Assembly: GCA_937916565.1 (NCBI GenBank)
Contig: CALFSR010000027.1
Coordinates: forward strand, 1 to 6,772
Direction: 5' to 3'
DNA length: 6,772 bases
Source: an uncultured Bacillota bacterium
Lineage (GTDB): Bacteria; Bacillota; Limnochordia; Limnochordales; ZCTH02-B6
Every line of letters begins with the position of its first letter. The first letter of the stretch is position 1. Below, one piece after another: positions 1 to 5,427 of the stretch. Below the pieces are notes generated by a model, which did no database searches, was not told the origin of the DNA, and was given only the letters and a program-made list of their open reading frames with translations. The position numbers and the translations under genes are program-made.

Positions 1-130
1 GGGGGGGCGCCCCGGCGGCGCCCTGGGCACGCGGGCCACGTTCGCCGACGTGGCGGCGACGCTGGCGGAGTACTTCGGTGTCCAACCTCCCGAATCCGGG
101 ACGAGCTTTCTGCGGGACGTAATGGGGTGA
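1..130 (+). CDS. deoB: Phosphopentomutase, C-terminal end (partial)
   Basis: This is the last 42 codons of a gene entering from the left edge, read in the frame starting at base 2 and ending at TGA 128-130. The translated tail contains LGTRATFADVAATLAEYFGV and then SGTSFLRDVMG. This is the characteristic C-terminus of bacterial phosphopentomutase (LGTR-x-TFAD-x-ATIAE-x-FGV, then GTSFL). The enzyme is a cytosolic, metal-dependent alkaline-phosphatase-superfamily protein that interconverts (deoxy)ribose-1-phosphate and (deoxy)ribose-5-phosphate. The metal site would include this TR-x-TFAD region; the rest lies outside the window. Its partner is the next gene, pdp, which makes its substrate. The deoB stop codon sits inside the pdp Shine-Dalgarno sequence, which suggests translational coupling. 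The family call rests on a short but very diagnostic segment. Confidence 0.92.
   Translation, partial: GGRPGGALGTRATFADVAATLAEYFGVQPPESGTSFLRDVMG
126..130 (+). promoter_or_regulatory. Ribosome binding site of pdp, overlapping the deoB stop
   Basis: GGTGA (part of GGGGTGA 124-130) matches the 3' part of the canonical AAGGAGGTGA and lies 5 nt before ATG 136. The GTG within it (127-129) is in frame with pdp and could be taken for the start, but it is better explained as part of the SD. The deoB TGA (128-130) is also inside it, so ribosomes ending deoB finish exactly on the pdp loading site. Confidence 0.65.
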
Positions 131-135
131 AGGTC

Positions 136-1443
136 ATGCGAGCCCAGGATCTGATCGAAAAAAAGCGCGACGGCAAGGAACTGACGGAACAAGAAATACG
201 GTTTCTCATCAACGGGTACACGCAAGGCGAGATAACCGATTATCACATGGCGGCTTGGTGCATGGCCGTCTACTTTCAGGGGATGACGGACGCGGAGACG
301 ACCGCGCTCACCCTGGCCATGGTGGACAGCGGTGAACGGGTTGACCTGAGTTCCATCGCAGGCATCAAGGTCGACAAGCATTCGACAGGCGGCGTCGGAG
401 ACACCACGACCCTAGCCCTGGTGCCGCTGGTGGCCGCTTGCGGTGCGCCGGTGGCCAAGATTTCGGGACGAGCCCTGGGCCACACGGGCGGGACCCTGGA
501 CAAGCTCGAGTCCATACCGGGCTTGCGGGTGGAGATGGACGCGCCGGCGTTCGTCGACAGCGTCAACCGCATCAAAGCCGCGGTCATCGGCGCCACCGAA
601 ACGCTGGCGCCGGCCGACAAGAAGCTCTACGCCCTGCGGGACGTCACCGGGACCACGGAAAGCCTGCCCCTCGTCGCCGCGAGCATCATGAGCAAGAAGC
701 TGGCCGCCGGGGCCGACGCCCTCGTGCTCGACGTGAAGACCGGGAAGGGCGCGCTCATCAAGCCGCTGGAGGAGTCCAAGAAGCTCGCCCAGACGATGGT
801 CAACATCGGGCAGTTGGCCGGGTGCAGGACGGTCGCCGTGGTGACCGACATGGACCAGCCCCTCGGCTGGGCCATCGGCAATGCCCTCGAGGTCAAGGAG
901 GCCATCGCGTTGCTGCGCAACGAGGGCCCGCCCGACCTGCGGGAGCTGGTCCTCACCCTGGGGACTGAGATGCTGATCCTCGCGGGGATTGCCCGGACGC
1001 TGGCGGAAGCCCGCCAGCGGCTCGTTGGCGCGCTGAAGGACGGCAGCGCCCTGGCCAAGCTGCGAGAGATGGTCGAAAACCAGGGCGGCGATCCGAGCTA
1101 TATCGATGACCCGGACAAGTTGCCCCAGGCGGCGGTGCGGGCGACCGTCACCGCGCCCATCGCGGGCTGGGTGGACGCTATCGACTGCAAGGGCTTGGGA
1201 CTCATCACCATGGAACTTGGCGCCGGGCGGCGGCGCAAAGAGGACGCCATCGACCCGTCGGTCGGCATCGTGCTGCGCGCGAAGGTCGGCAGCAAGGTGC
1301 ACGAGGGCGAACCCCTGTGCGAGATTCATGCAGCGACGCCCCAGTCGCTGGCGGCCGTCGAGGATCGGGTGCGGGCGGCGTTTTCCATCGGACCCCGGCC
1401 GCCGCAGCTGCGCCCGCTGATTTACGCCCGGTTTGCAGCGTAA
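136..1443 (+). CDS. pdp: Pyrimidine-nucleoside phosphorylase
   Basis: This 435-residue protein is close to the usual 433 of Bacillus Pdp and matches it from end to end. It catalyses phosphorolysis of uridine, thymidine and deoxyuridine to the base plus (deoxy)ribose-1-phosphate in the cytosol. From ATG 136, phosphate-site residues fall at K81 and S83 in KHSTGGVGD and at T120 in GHTGGTLDK. Pyrimidine-site residues fall at R168 (ALRDVTGT), S183 and K187 (SIMSKK). These are the positions known for Bacillus/Geobacillus PyNP, and this agreement supports ATG 136 over the in-frame GTG at 127, together with the SD spacing. The C-terminal alpha/beta domain carries ELGAGRRRKEDAID. One small deviation is KTGKGALIK where KTGAGAFMK is common. 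DeoB immediately upstream consumes the sugar-phosphate product, so the two form a nucleoside-salvage operon. An alternative name would be thymidine phosphorylase (DeoA), but the Pdp subfamily fits better. Confidence 0.96.
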   Translation: MRAQDLIEKKRDGKELTEQEIRFLINGYTQGEITDYHMAAWCMAVYFQGMTDAETTALTLAMVDSGERVDLSSIAGIKVDKHSTGGVGDTTTLALVPLVAACGAPVAKISGRALGHTGGTLDKLESIPGLRVEMDAPAFVDSVNRIKAAVIGATETLAPADKKLYALRDVTGTTESLPLVAASIMSKKLAAGADALVLDVKTGKGALIKPLEESKKLAQTMVNIGQLAGCRTVAVVTDMDQPLGWAIGNALEVKEAIALLRNEGPPDLRELVLTLGTEMLILAGIARTLAEARQRLVGALKDGSALAKLREMVENQGGDPSYIDDPDKLPQAAVRATVTAPIAGWVDAIDCKGLGLITMELGAGRRRKEDAIDPSVGIVLRAKVGSKVHEGEPLCEIHAATPQSLAAVEDRVRAAFSIGPRPPQLRPLIYARFAA

Positions 1444-1551
1444 GGGAAGGGGCGCCCGGCCGGCGACCGCCCGCCGCACACCCGCCGTGCTACCGGCCCC
1501 GGGCCGTGAATAGCCATGGAAGTGGAGTCATGCCCGGAGGGAGGCGGGATC

Positions 1552-2769
1552 ATGCGCACGCCGTGTCCGCGGTGGCGGCTGCGGCCTGGGCTGGTGGTCG
1601 TCGCCGGCGTTCTGGCCGCGTTTGCTTTGTTGCCCGCCGCCGTCGCGTGGGCGCAAGCCGGGCCGCAGTTGCCCATATCGGCCCGGGCGGCGGTCCTGAT
1701 CGAAGCCCACAGCGGGCGGGTGCTGTACGAGAAGAACGCCCACGAGCCCCTGGCGCCGGCCAGCGTCACCAAGGTGTTTACTCTCGTGGTGGCCTTGGAG
1801 GCCGTGCGGGACGGGCGGGCCGCCCTGGACGACCTGGTCACCGTCAGCCGCAGGGCCGCCGGCATGGGCGGGACGCAGATTTACCTTGAGGTCGGCGAGC
1901 AGATGACGCTCAAAGACCTCTTGTACGGGATTGCCGTCGAGTCGGCCAACGACGCGGCGGTGGCGGTGGCGGAGTACATTGCGGGCAGCGAAGAGGCGTT
2001 CGCCCAGCTGATGAACGAGCGGGCGCGCGCCCTGGGGGCCCGGAGCACAAGCCTGAGCAATGCTTCGGGACTCCCCCCGGCCGACATCGGGATGGCTGGG
2101 CGCACCCACGTGACATCCGCTTACGACATCGCCGTCGTCTCCCGCTACGCCTACACCTTGCCGATGTTCGAAGAGCTTGTGTCAACGTACGGTCCTTACC
2201 GCGTCCGGGTCGGCACCCGGGCCGAGCGGGAGTTTTGGAACCGCAACCGCCTGCTGCGGTCTTACGAAGGCGCAAACGGCATCAAGACGGGGTTTACCCA
2301 GGAAGCCGGCTACTGCCTGGCCGCGTCGGCCGTCCGCAATAACCTGCACCTGATCGCGGTCGTGCTCGGCGCTCCCACCCGGGAGGACCGGGACGACGAC
2401 ATCCGGACGCTGCTCAACTGGGGTTTCAGCCAATACCAAGCCCAGGAGGCGGTTCGGGAAGATGAGCCGCTGGGCCGGATGCGGGTGAGCAAAGGCGTCG
2501 CCGACGATGTGCCCCTGGTCGCGGCCCGGTCCTTGTACGTGACGGTCGCCCGGGGCGCTTCGCCCCAAATCGAGCGGGAGCTTCGCCTGCCCGAGCGGGT
2601 GCTGGCTCCGGTCGAGCCGGGGCAGCCGGTGGGCGAACTCATCGTCCGGATCGACGGCCAGGAGGTGGAGCGGGTTCCTGTGGTGGCGGGCGCCGGCGTG
2701 CTCCGCGGCGGAGCGTGGGATTTGGTGTTGCGGGCCGTGCGCCGCTTGCTCGGAAGCCTCGTCTCCTGA
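1552..2769 (+). CDS. dacF: D-alanyl-D-alanine carboxypeptidase DacF (penicillin-binding protein)
   Basis: This is a low-molecular-weight PBP of 405 residues in the PBP5/DacF family (peptidase S11), which removes the terminal D-Ala from peptidoglycan stem peptides. The N-terminus has arginines, a hydrophobic core at about residues 14-32 and a likely signal-peptidase site after AWA (residue 34), so the enzyme is exported. The three catalytic motifs are present: SVTK with nucleophile S71 and K74, SAN at 131-133, and KTG at 245-247. The context APASVTK and the block around SAN closely resemble Bacillus DacF. Residues from about 300 form the beta-rich PBP5 C-terminal domain, and the last 20 residues look like an amphipathic membrane anchor. 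ATG 1552 is chosen because GGAGGGAGG (1536-1544) lies 7 nt upstream and the signal peptide starts there; ATG 1516 would add 12 residues and has no SD. Its place just before spoIIA is the classical dacF position, so a role in forespore or cortex peptidoglycan is likely. I found no convincing sigma-F/G promoter in the 108-nt gap before it. Confidence 0.94.
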   Translation: MRTPCPRWRLRPGLVVVAGVLAAFALLPAAVAWAQAGPQLPISARAAVLIEAHSGRVLYEKNAHEPLAPASVTKVFTLVVALEAVRDGRAALDDLVTVSRRAAGMGGTQIYLEVGEQMTLKDLLYGIAVESANDAAVAVAEYIAGSEEAFAQLMNERARALGARSTSLSNASGLPPADIGMAGRTHVTSAYDIAVVSRYAYTLPMFEELVSTYGPYRVRVGTRAEREFWNRNRLLRSYEGANGIKTGFTQEAGYCLAASAVRNNLHLIAVVLGAPTREDRDDDIRTLLNWGFSQYQAQEAVREDEPLGRMRVSKGVADDVPLVAARSLYVTVARGASPQIERELRLPERVLAPVEPGQPVGELIVRIDGQEVERVPVVAGAGVLRGGAWDLVLRAVRRLLGSLVS

Positions 2770-2800
2770 TCGGCACGGACAAAAATCGCGCGCGACACGC

Positions 2801-2828
2801 AGGAACTCTCGTGACAATACCGAAAGTT
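2801..2828 (+). promoter_or_regulatory. Candidate sigma-H-type promoter of the spoIIA operon
   Basis: AGGAACT at 2801-2807 resembles the sigma-H -35 element (AGGAWWW), and CGAAAGT at 2821-2827 partly resembles the -10 element (GAAT). The two are spaced exactly as in the Bacillus spoVG promoter: 21 nt from the first A of AGGA to the G of GAA. In Bacillus the spoIIA operon is transcribed by sigma-H with Spo0A, so this position is where such a promoter is expected. The -10 is imperfect (GAAA rather than GAAT). Only a weak 5/7 match to a 0A box (CGCGACA, 2791-2797) lies nearby. Transcription would start around 2832-2836. Confidence 0.45.
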
Positions 2829-2853
2829 TCACCCCGTCTCTGGGGGGTGAAAC
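2826..2853 (+). promoter_or_regulatory. Perfect 10-bp inverted repeat burying the spoIIAA ribosome site
   Basis: GTTTCACCCC (2826-2835) and GGGGTGAAAC (2844-2853) are exact reverse complements separated by 8 nt (GTCTCTGG). The right arm contains the spoIIAA Shine-Dalgarno GGTGA (2846-2850), 6 nt before the GTG start. The left arm carries TCACC, the same sequence as the anti-SD of 16S rRNA. In RNA this would hide the ribosome site. As DNA it could be an operator overlapping the -10 and transcription start. There is no T-run after it, so it is not an intrinsic terminator. The repeat is directly visible; its function is inferred. Confidence 0.7.
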
Positions 2854-2856
2854 CCG

Positions 2857-3219
2857 GTGCACATGGAAGCGCGGCGTGTGGGCGAAAGCCTCATCGTCCG
2901 CCTCAAGGGCGAATTAGATCTGAACACCGCAGAAGCCTTTAAAGCGTTCGTCCGGGAGGAGTTGGCCGCATCCCGCCGCGTTCGCCATCTCATTCTCGAC
3001 CTGCGGGCGGTGCCGTTCATCGACAGCTCCGGGGTGGGCGCGATCCTCGGCCGTTACCGGGAGATCAAGGAGGAGCGGGCCGGGCGGCTCATCGCCTGGG
3101 GTCCCCGGCAGCCGGTCCGGCGGGTGCTGGCGCTGTCGGGCCTCGTGCGCGTGATGGACGTCGTCGACACGCAGCAGGAGGCGCTGGCATTGCTGAAGGA
3201 GGGGAACCGCAATCCATGA
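2857..3219 (+). CDS. spoIIAA: Anti-sigma-F factor antagonist SpoIIAA
   Basis: This 120-residue STAS-domain protein is about the size of Bacillus SpoIIAA (117). In the forespore its unphosphorylated form binds SpoIIAB and frees sigma-F; SpoIIAB in turn phosphorylates it. The STAS signature is clear: KGELDLNTAEAF near residues 18-29, a hydrophobic strand HLILDL, then FIDSSGVGAILGRY. The first serine after the aspartate (S57) corresponds to phosphorylated Ser58 of the Bacillus protein. The start is GTG 2857, giving MHMEARRVGE. Its SD GGTGA (2846-2850) is 6 nt away, whereas ATG 2863 would leave 12 nt. The stop overlaps the spoIIAB start by 4 nt (ATGA). The SD lies inside a perfect 10-bp hairpin, so translation may be controlled. 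The generic alternative would be a RsbV-like antagonist, but the spoIIAB-sigF context decides for SpoIIAA. Confidence 0.95.
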   Translation: MHMEARRVGESLIVRLKGELDLNTAEAFKAFVREELAASRRVRHLILDLRAVPFIDSSGVGAILGRYREIKEERAGRLIAWGPRQPVRRVLALSGLVRVMDVVDTQQEALALLKEGNRNP

Positions 3220-3668
3220 CGCTGCCGGATGGGATCGCGAACCGGGTGGCCATGGAGTTTCCGAGCAAGGCGGAGAACGTGGCCTTTGCCCGTACGGCTG
3301 TCGCGGTGTTCGCCTCGCAGCTCGATTTCACCCTGGAAGAACTCGATGAGATCAAAGTGGCGGTGTCGGAGGCGGTTTCCAATGCCGTCATCCACGCCTA
3401 CGGAGACGCCGTCGGTACGGTGCGGGTGGAGGCCGTGATTACCGCCGAAGGCGAACTGGTGGTGTGGGTGCGGGACGATGGCCGCGGCATCGAGGACGTA
3501 GGCACCGCTCGTCAGGCCCAGTGGACAAGCCGCCCCGAAGAGCGCATGGGGCTCGGGTTTACCTTCATGGAGGAGTACATGGACGGGGTGGAGGTGGACT
3601 CCGCACCCGGTGCGGGTACGCGTGTCACCCTCCGCAAGGCGCCCGCCCGGGCTCGGGTCGCCGGCTGA
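3216..3668 (+). CDS. spoIIAB: Anti-sigma-F factor and serine kinase SpoIIAB
   Basis: This 150-residue GHKL-fold protein is close to Bacillus SpoIIAB (146). It binds sigma-F and keeps it inactive, and it phosphorylates SpoIIAA using ATP. Visible ATP-site motifs are the N box around residues 51-61 (SEAVSNAVIHAY, with E52 and N56), the G1 box DDGRGI at 87-92, the G2 box MGLGFTFM at 111-118 and a final PGAGT near 131-135. R26 in FAR aligns with Arg20 of the Bacillus protein, a residue known to matter in partner contacts. ATG 3216 overlaps the spoIIAA stop in ATGA. An AAGGAGGGG (3196-3204) lies 11 nt upstream, slightly long. An ATG at 3252 (MEFPSKAEN) would shorten the N-terminus to near the Bacillus length and cannot be excluded. 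Tight coupling with spoIIAA is expected for a stoichiometric partner-switch pair. Confidence 0.95.
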   Translation: MTLPDGIANRVAMEFPSKAENVAFARTAVAVFASQLDFTLEELDEIKVAVSEAVSNAVIHAYGDAVGTVRVEAVITAEGELVVWVRDDGRGIEDVGTARQAQWTSRPEERMGLGFTFMEEYMDGVEVDSAPGAGTRVTLRKAPARARVAG

Positions 3669-3684
3669 AGGGGGGCGGCCGCCG

Positions 3685-4464
3685 GTGGAGGCGCAACCGG
3701 TTCCGATGGGTGACGCCGGCGCGCGGCGCACCCGCCCCGGCCTGTTGTCTGCCGCGGAAACGAACGAGCTGATTGTGCGCGCCCGGCGGGGCGACCGGGA
3801 GGCGCAAGACCGCCTCGTGCAGGCGAACATGCGCCTGGTGGCCAGCGTGGCCAACCGGTTTACGGGCCGCGGCATGGAGTACGAGGACCTGTTTCAAATC
3901 GGTTGCATCGGGCTCGTCAAGGCCATCCAGCGGTTCGATACGCGCCTTGGTGTTCGTTTCTCCACATACGCCGTGCCCGTCATCATGGGTGAAATCCGGC
4001 AGGCGCTTCGGGCCGAGCACCCCCTTAGGCTCGGCCGCAGCCTGCACGACCTGGCTGCGCGTGTAAACGCCTGCCGGGATGTTCTCGCGCAGCGCCTGGG
4101 ACGGACGCCGACGGCGGCTGAAATCGCCGCGGAGCTTGCCCTCGCCAAGGAAGACGTCGTCGCCGCCCTTGACGCGTTCCAGCCCGTACAGTCTCTCGAT
4201 GAGCCGCTTTCCGCCGCCGGCGGCGACGATTTGCGGGTCGGCGACCGCATCGCCGGGGGCGCGGAAGCGGACGTTTGGCTCGACAGAGCGGCGTTAAAGG
4301 CGGCCCTCGCGCGACTGGCCGACTGGGAACGTCGCCTGGTCGTCCTGCGGTTTCTCCTGGATTTGCCCCAGACCGAAGTGGCCCGGCGCCTTGGGGTGTC
4401 CCAGGCGCACGTGTCCCGCAACGAGCAGCGGCTGCTCTCGGCGTTGCGGGAGTGGCTCGCCTAA
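3685..4464 (+). CDS. sigF: Forespore RNA polymerase sigma factor sigma-F
   Basis: This 259-residue sigma-70-family factor of the SigF/SigG/SigB group is close to Bacillus sigma-F (255). Region 2 is clear: QANMRLVASVANRF, then EDLFQIGCIGLVKAIQRFD (about residues 67-85) and VRFSTYAVPVIMGEIRQ, which includes the -10-recognition helix. Region 3 runs from about 115 to 165. Region 4 ends with the helix-turn-helix QTEVARRLGVSQAHVSRNEQRLL (two parts, residues 229-251). GTG 3685 is preferred: GAAGGGGGG (3667-3675) lies 9 nt upstream, and spoIIAB ends only 16 nt before. ATG 3706 lacks a well-spaced SD, and the open frame reaching back to 3610 would overlap spoIIAB by 59 nt. Some blocks (EHPLRLGRSLHDL and ALDAFQPVQSLDEPL) look more like SigG (NNPIRVSRSLRDI, ALDAIQDPVSLFEPI) than Bacillus SigF. 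Position after spoIIAB makes SigF the best call. It would direct the first forespore-specific genes once SpoIIAB lets go. Confidence 0.93.
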   Translation: MEAQPVPMGDAGARRTRPGLLSAAETNELIVRARRGDREAQDRLVQANMRLVASVANRFTGRGMEYEDLFQIGCIGLVKAIQRFDTRLGVRFSTYAVPVIMGEIRQALRAEHPLRLGRSLHDLAARVNACRDVLAQRLGRTPTAAEIAAELALAKEDVVAALDAFQPVQSLDEPLSAAGGDDLRVGDRIAGGAEADVWLDRAALKAALARLADWERRLVVLRFLLDLPQTEVARRLGVSQAHVSRNEQRLLSALREWLA

Positions 4465-4680
4465 GGCAGCGGTTTCGAGGCGCTGCGGGTGGATTTGTCC
4501 ACGCCGAGGGCCAGGGCAGTGTGACTCGGCTCGCCCAGCCGCCACCTTCCGCCGTCCCCGGAATTTGCCTGCAGGGCGCCCCCGGCAGCGGTCGAAGTGC
4601 TCCTATAGCAAAGCGTCTCCCCCATTCCGTAGACTCGGCAGCCATCGTCAAGACACCGTCGAAGGAGTGGACCCGTCATC
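4465..4680. other. Intergenic gap after sigF with two small GC hairpins
   Basis: No convincing gene is seen here. Two short inverted repeats occur: GCAGCG (4466-4471) with CGCTGC (4481-4486), immediately after the sigF stop, and CGGCT (4527-4531) with AGCCG (4537-4541). Neither is followed by a T-run, so they are weak candidates for ending spoIIA transcription. Bacillus has the spoVA genes after sigF; they are not here. AAGGAGTGG (4662-4670) serves the next gene. No clear promoter was recognised. Confidence 0.35.
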
Positions 4681-5232
4681 GTGACCACCATCAACGGGGA
4701 GAACATCACACTGCGGCCGATCCAGGAGGAAGACTATCCCCTGCTCGTCAAATGGGGCCGAGATCCCGAGCTTGAGCGCCTGCTCGAGGGCGACTATCCC
4801 CGGTCCCTGCCCGACGTGCCTGCTTGGCACCAAAAGGTGCTGAGCGATCGCCACCGGCAGTTGTGGGGCATTGAGCTTGTGCAGGTGGGGCTTATCGGCG
4901 ACATGGAGCTTGACCATATCGCCTGGCGCAGCGGCGACGCGGAGCTGCGCATCCGCATAGGAGAGCGGGGATACTGGGATCGGGGCTACGGCACCGAAGC
5001 CGTCCGGTTGCTCCTGGCGCATGCCTTCGGGAACTTGAGGCTGCGGCGGGTGTACCTGCGGGTGTTTTCGTTTAATGAGCGGGCTATCCGTTGTTACCGG
5101 AAGGCAGGCTTCCGCCGGGAGGGAGCCATCGTGCGCCGGGCCGAAACCGGGGAGCGCCGGGAGGTTTATCTAATGCGCATCCTGCGGGACGAGTTCCTGC
5201 GTCCAGGCCGGGAAAGAGCCCAGGCCTCCTAG
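4681..5232 (+). CDS. GNAT-family N-acetyltransferase (RimJ/RimL-like)
   Basis: This 183-residue protein has the fold signature of the Acetyltransf_3 (RimJ/RimL/SpeG-like) branch of GNAT enzymes, which transfer acetyl from acetyl-CoA to an amine. The N-terminus ENITLRPIQEEDYPLLVKW is typical of the branch. Acetyl-CoA-binding motif A is visible at about residues 97-115: RIGERGYWDRGYGTEAVRLL, with the R/Q-x-x-G-x-G/A loop in RGYGTEA. Motif B follows in YLRVFSFNERAIRCYRKAGF, with the conserved N-x-x-A-x-x-x-Y-x-K-x-GF pattern. The start is GTG 4681 with GGAGTGG (4664-4670) 10 nt upstream; no better in-frame start is near. The substrate cannot be told from sequence: ribosomal-protein N-termini, polyamines, antibiotics or other amines are all possible. 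It is separated from sigF by 216 nt and followed by an intrinsic terminator, so it may be the last gene of the upstream unit or a single-gene unit. Nothing shows a sporulation role. Confidence 0.88.
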   Translation: MTTINGENITLRPIQEEDYPLLVKWGRDPELERLLEGDYPRSLPDVPAWHQKVLSDRHRQLWGIELVQVGLIGDMELDHIAWRSGDAELRIRIGERGYWDRGYGTEAVRLLLAHAFGNLRLRRVYLRVFSFNERAIRCYRKAGFRREGAIVRRAETGERREVYLMRILRDEFLRPGRERAQAS

Positions 5233-5285
5233 GATCCGGGAGCAGCCCGTTCGGTCTGGTTTCCCAAGAAAATCCGAAGGACAGC

Positions 5286-5322
5286 GCGCCTGCCCGGCCC
5301 TGCCTGGTGCAGGCGCTTTTTT
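5286..5322 (+). terminator. Rho-independent terminator after the acetyltransferase gene
   Basis: GCGCCTGC (5286-5293) and GCAGGCGC (5309-5316) form a perfect 8-bp GC-rich stem with a 15-nt loop, followed at once by six T residues (5317-5322). A shorter alternative stem CCTGC/GCAGG uses 5299-5303 with 5309-5313. It lies 54 nt past the acetyltransferase stop and separates that gene from the exbB/exbD cluster, which therefore needs its own promoter between about 5323 and 5427. Confidence 0.85.
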
Positions 5323-5375
5323 CTCCCGCGGGCGCGCAAGGATTACCCGCGCCCACGTAGAAGATGTGGACGAAT

Positions 5376-5389
5376 CACGCAGGAAATCT
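5376..5389 (+). repeat. Second copy of a 14-mer shared with the spoIIA promoter region
   Basis: CACGCAGGAAATCT here differs by one base from CACGCAGGAACTCT at 2796-2809, which includes the candidate sigma-H -35 element of spoIIA. This copy lies 39 nt before the exbB-like start, downstream of the terminator, where a promoter is expected. No GAAT-like -10 is found 20-22 nt from this AGGA, so a sigma-H promoter cannot be claimed. It may be a chance match or a shared regulator site. Confidence 0.35.
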
Positions 5390-5427
5390 TGCCATTGATT
5401 GCCCCTGGCCGTGGAGGGAGGAAGCCT

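Noticed and set aside
382..388. TTCGACA, a Spo0A-box-like heptamer
   Set aside because: It lies inside the conserved KHSTGG codons of pdp, far from any promoter.
412..1479. 355-codon open frame on the minus strand across pdp
   Set aside because: It lies opposite a fully conserved Pdp, has low-complexity Arg/Gly/His-rich composition and no recognisable motifs. Such frames are expected in high-GC DNA.
1494..1506. CGGCCC-C-GGGCCG palindrome before dacF
   Set aside because: Six-base GC-only arms with a one-base centre are easily found by chance in this composition. There is no T-run for a terminator.
1508..1535. GAATA (1508-1512) with CAT (1529-1531) as a sigma-G-type promoter for dacF
   Set aside because: Only CAT of the -10 matches, and the resulting start site would cut into the dacF SD.
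2182..2862. 226-codon minus-strand frame over the end of dacF
   Set aside because: It is antisense to a conserved DacF, with no domain or ribosome site recognised.
3610..3684. N-terminal extension of sigF into spoIIAB
   Set aside because: It would overlap the spoIIAB end by 59 nt and add Arg/Pro-rich residues absent from SigF. GTG 3685 has the SD and the right length.
4604..4609. TATAGC as a -10 element for the acetyltransferase gene
   Set aside because: It matches 4 of 6 bases, and nothing like TTGACA lies 16-18 nt upstream.
4461..4709. 82-codon minus-strand frame in the same gap
   Set aside because: It starts inside the acetyltransferase gene, ends at the sigF stop and has no recognisable motif or clear SD.
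4275..4775. 166-codon plus-strand frame spanning the sigF-acetyltransferase gap
   Set aside because: It overlaps the conserved end of sigF and the start of the acetyltransferase in another frame, and its Gly/Ala/Arg/Pro-rich composition looks random.
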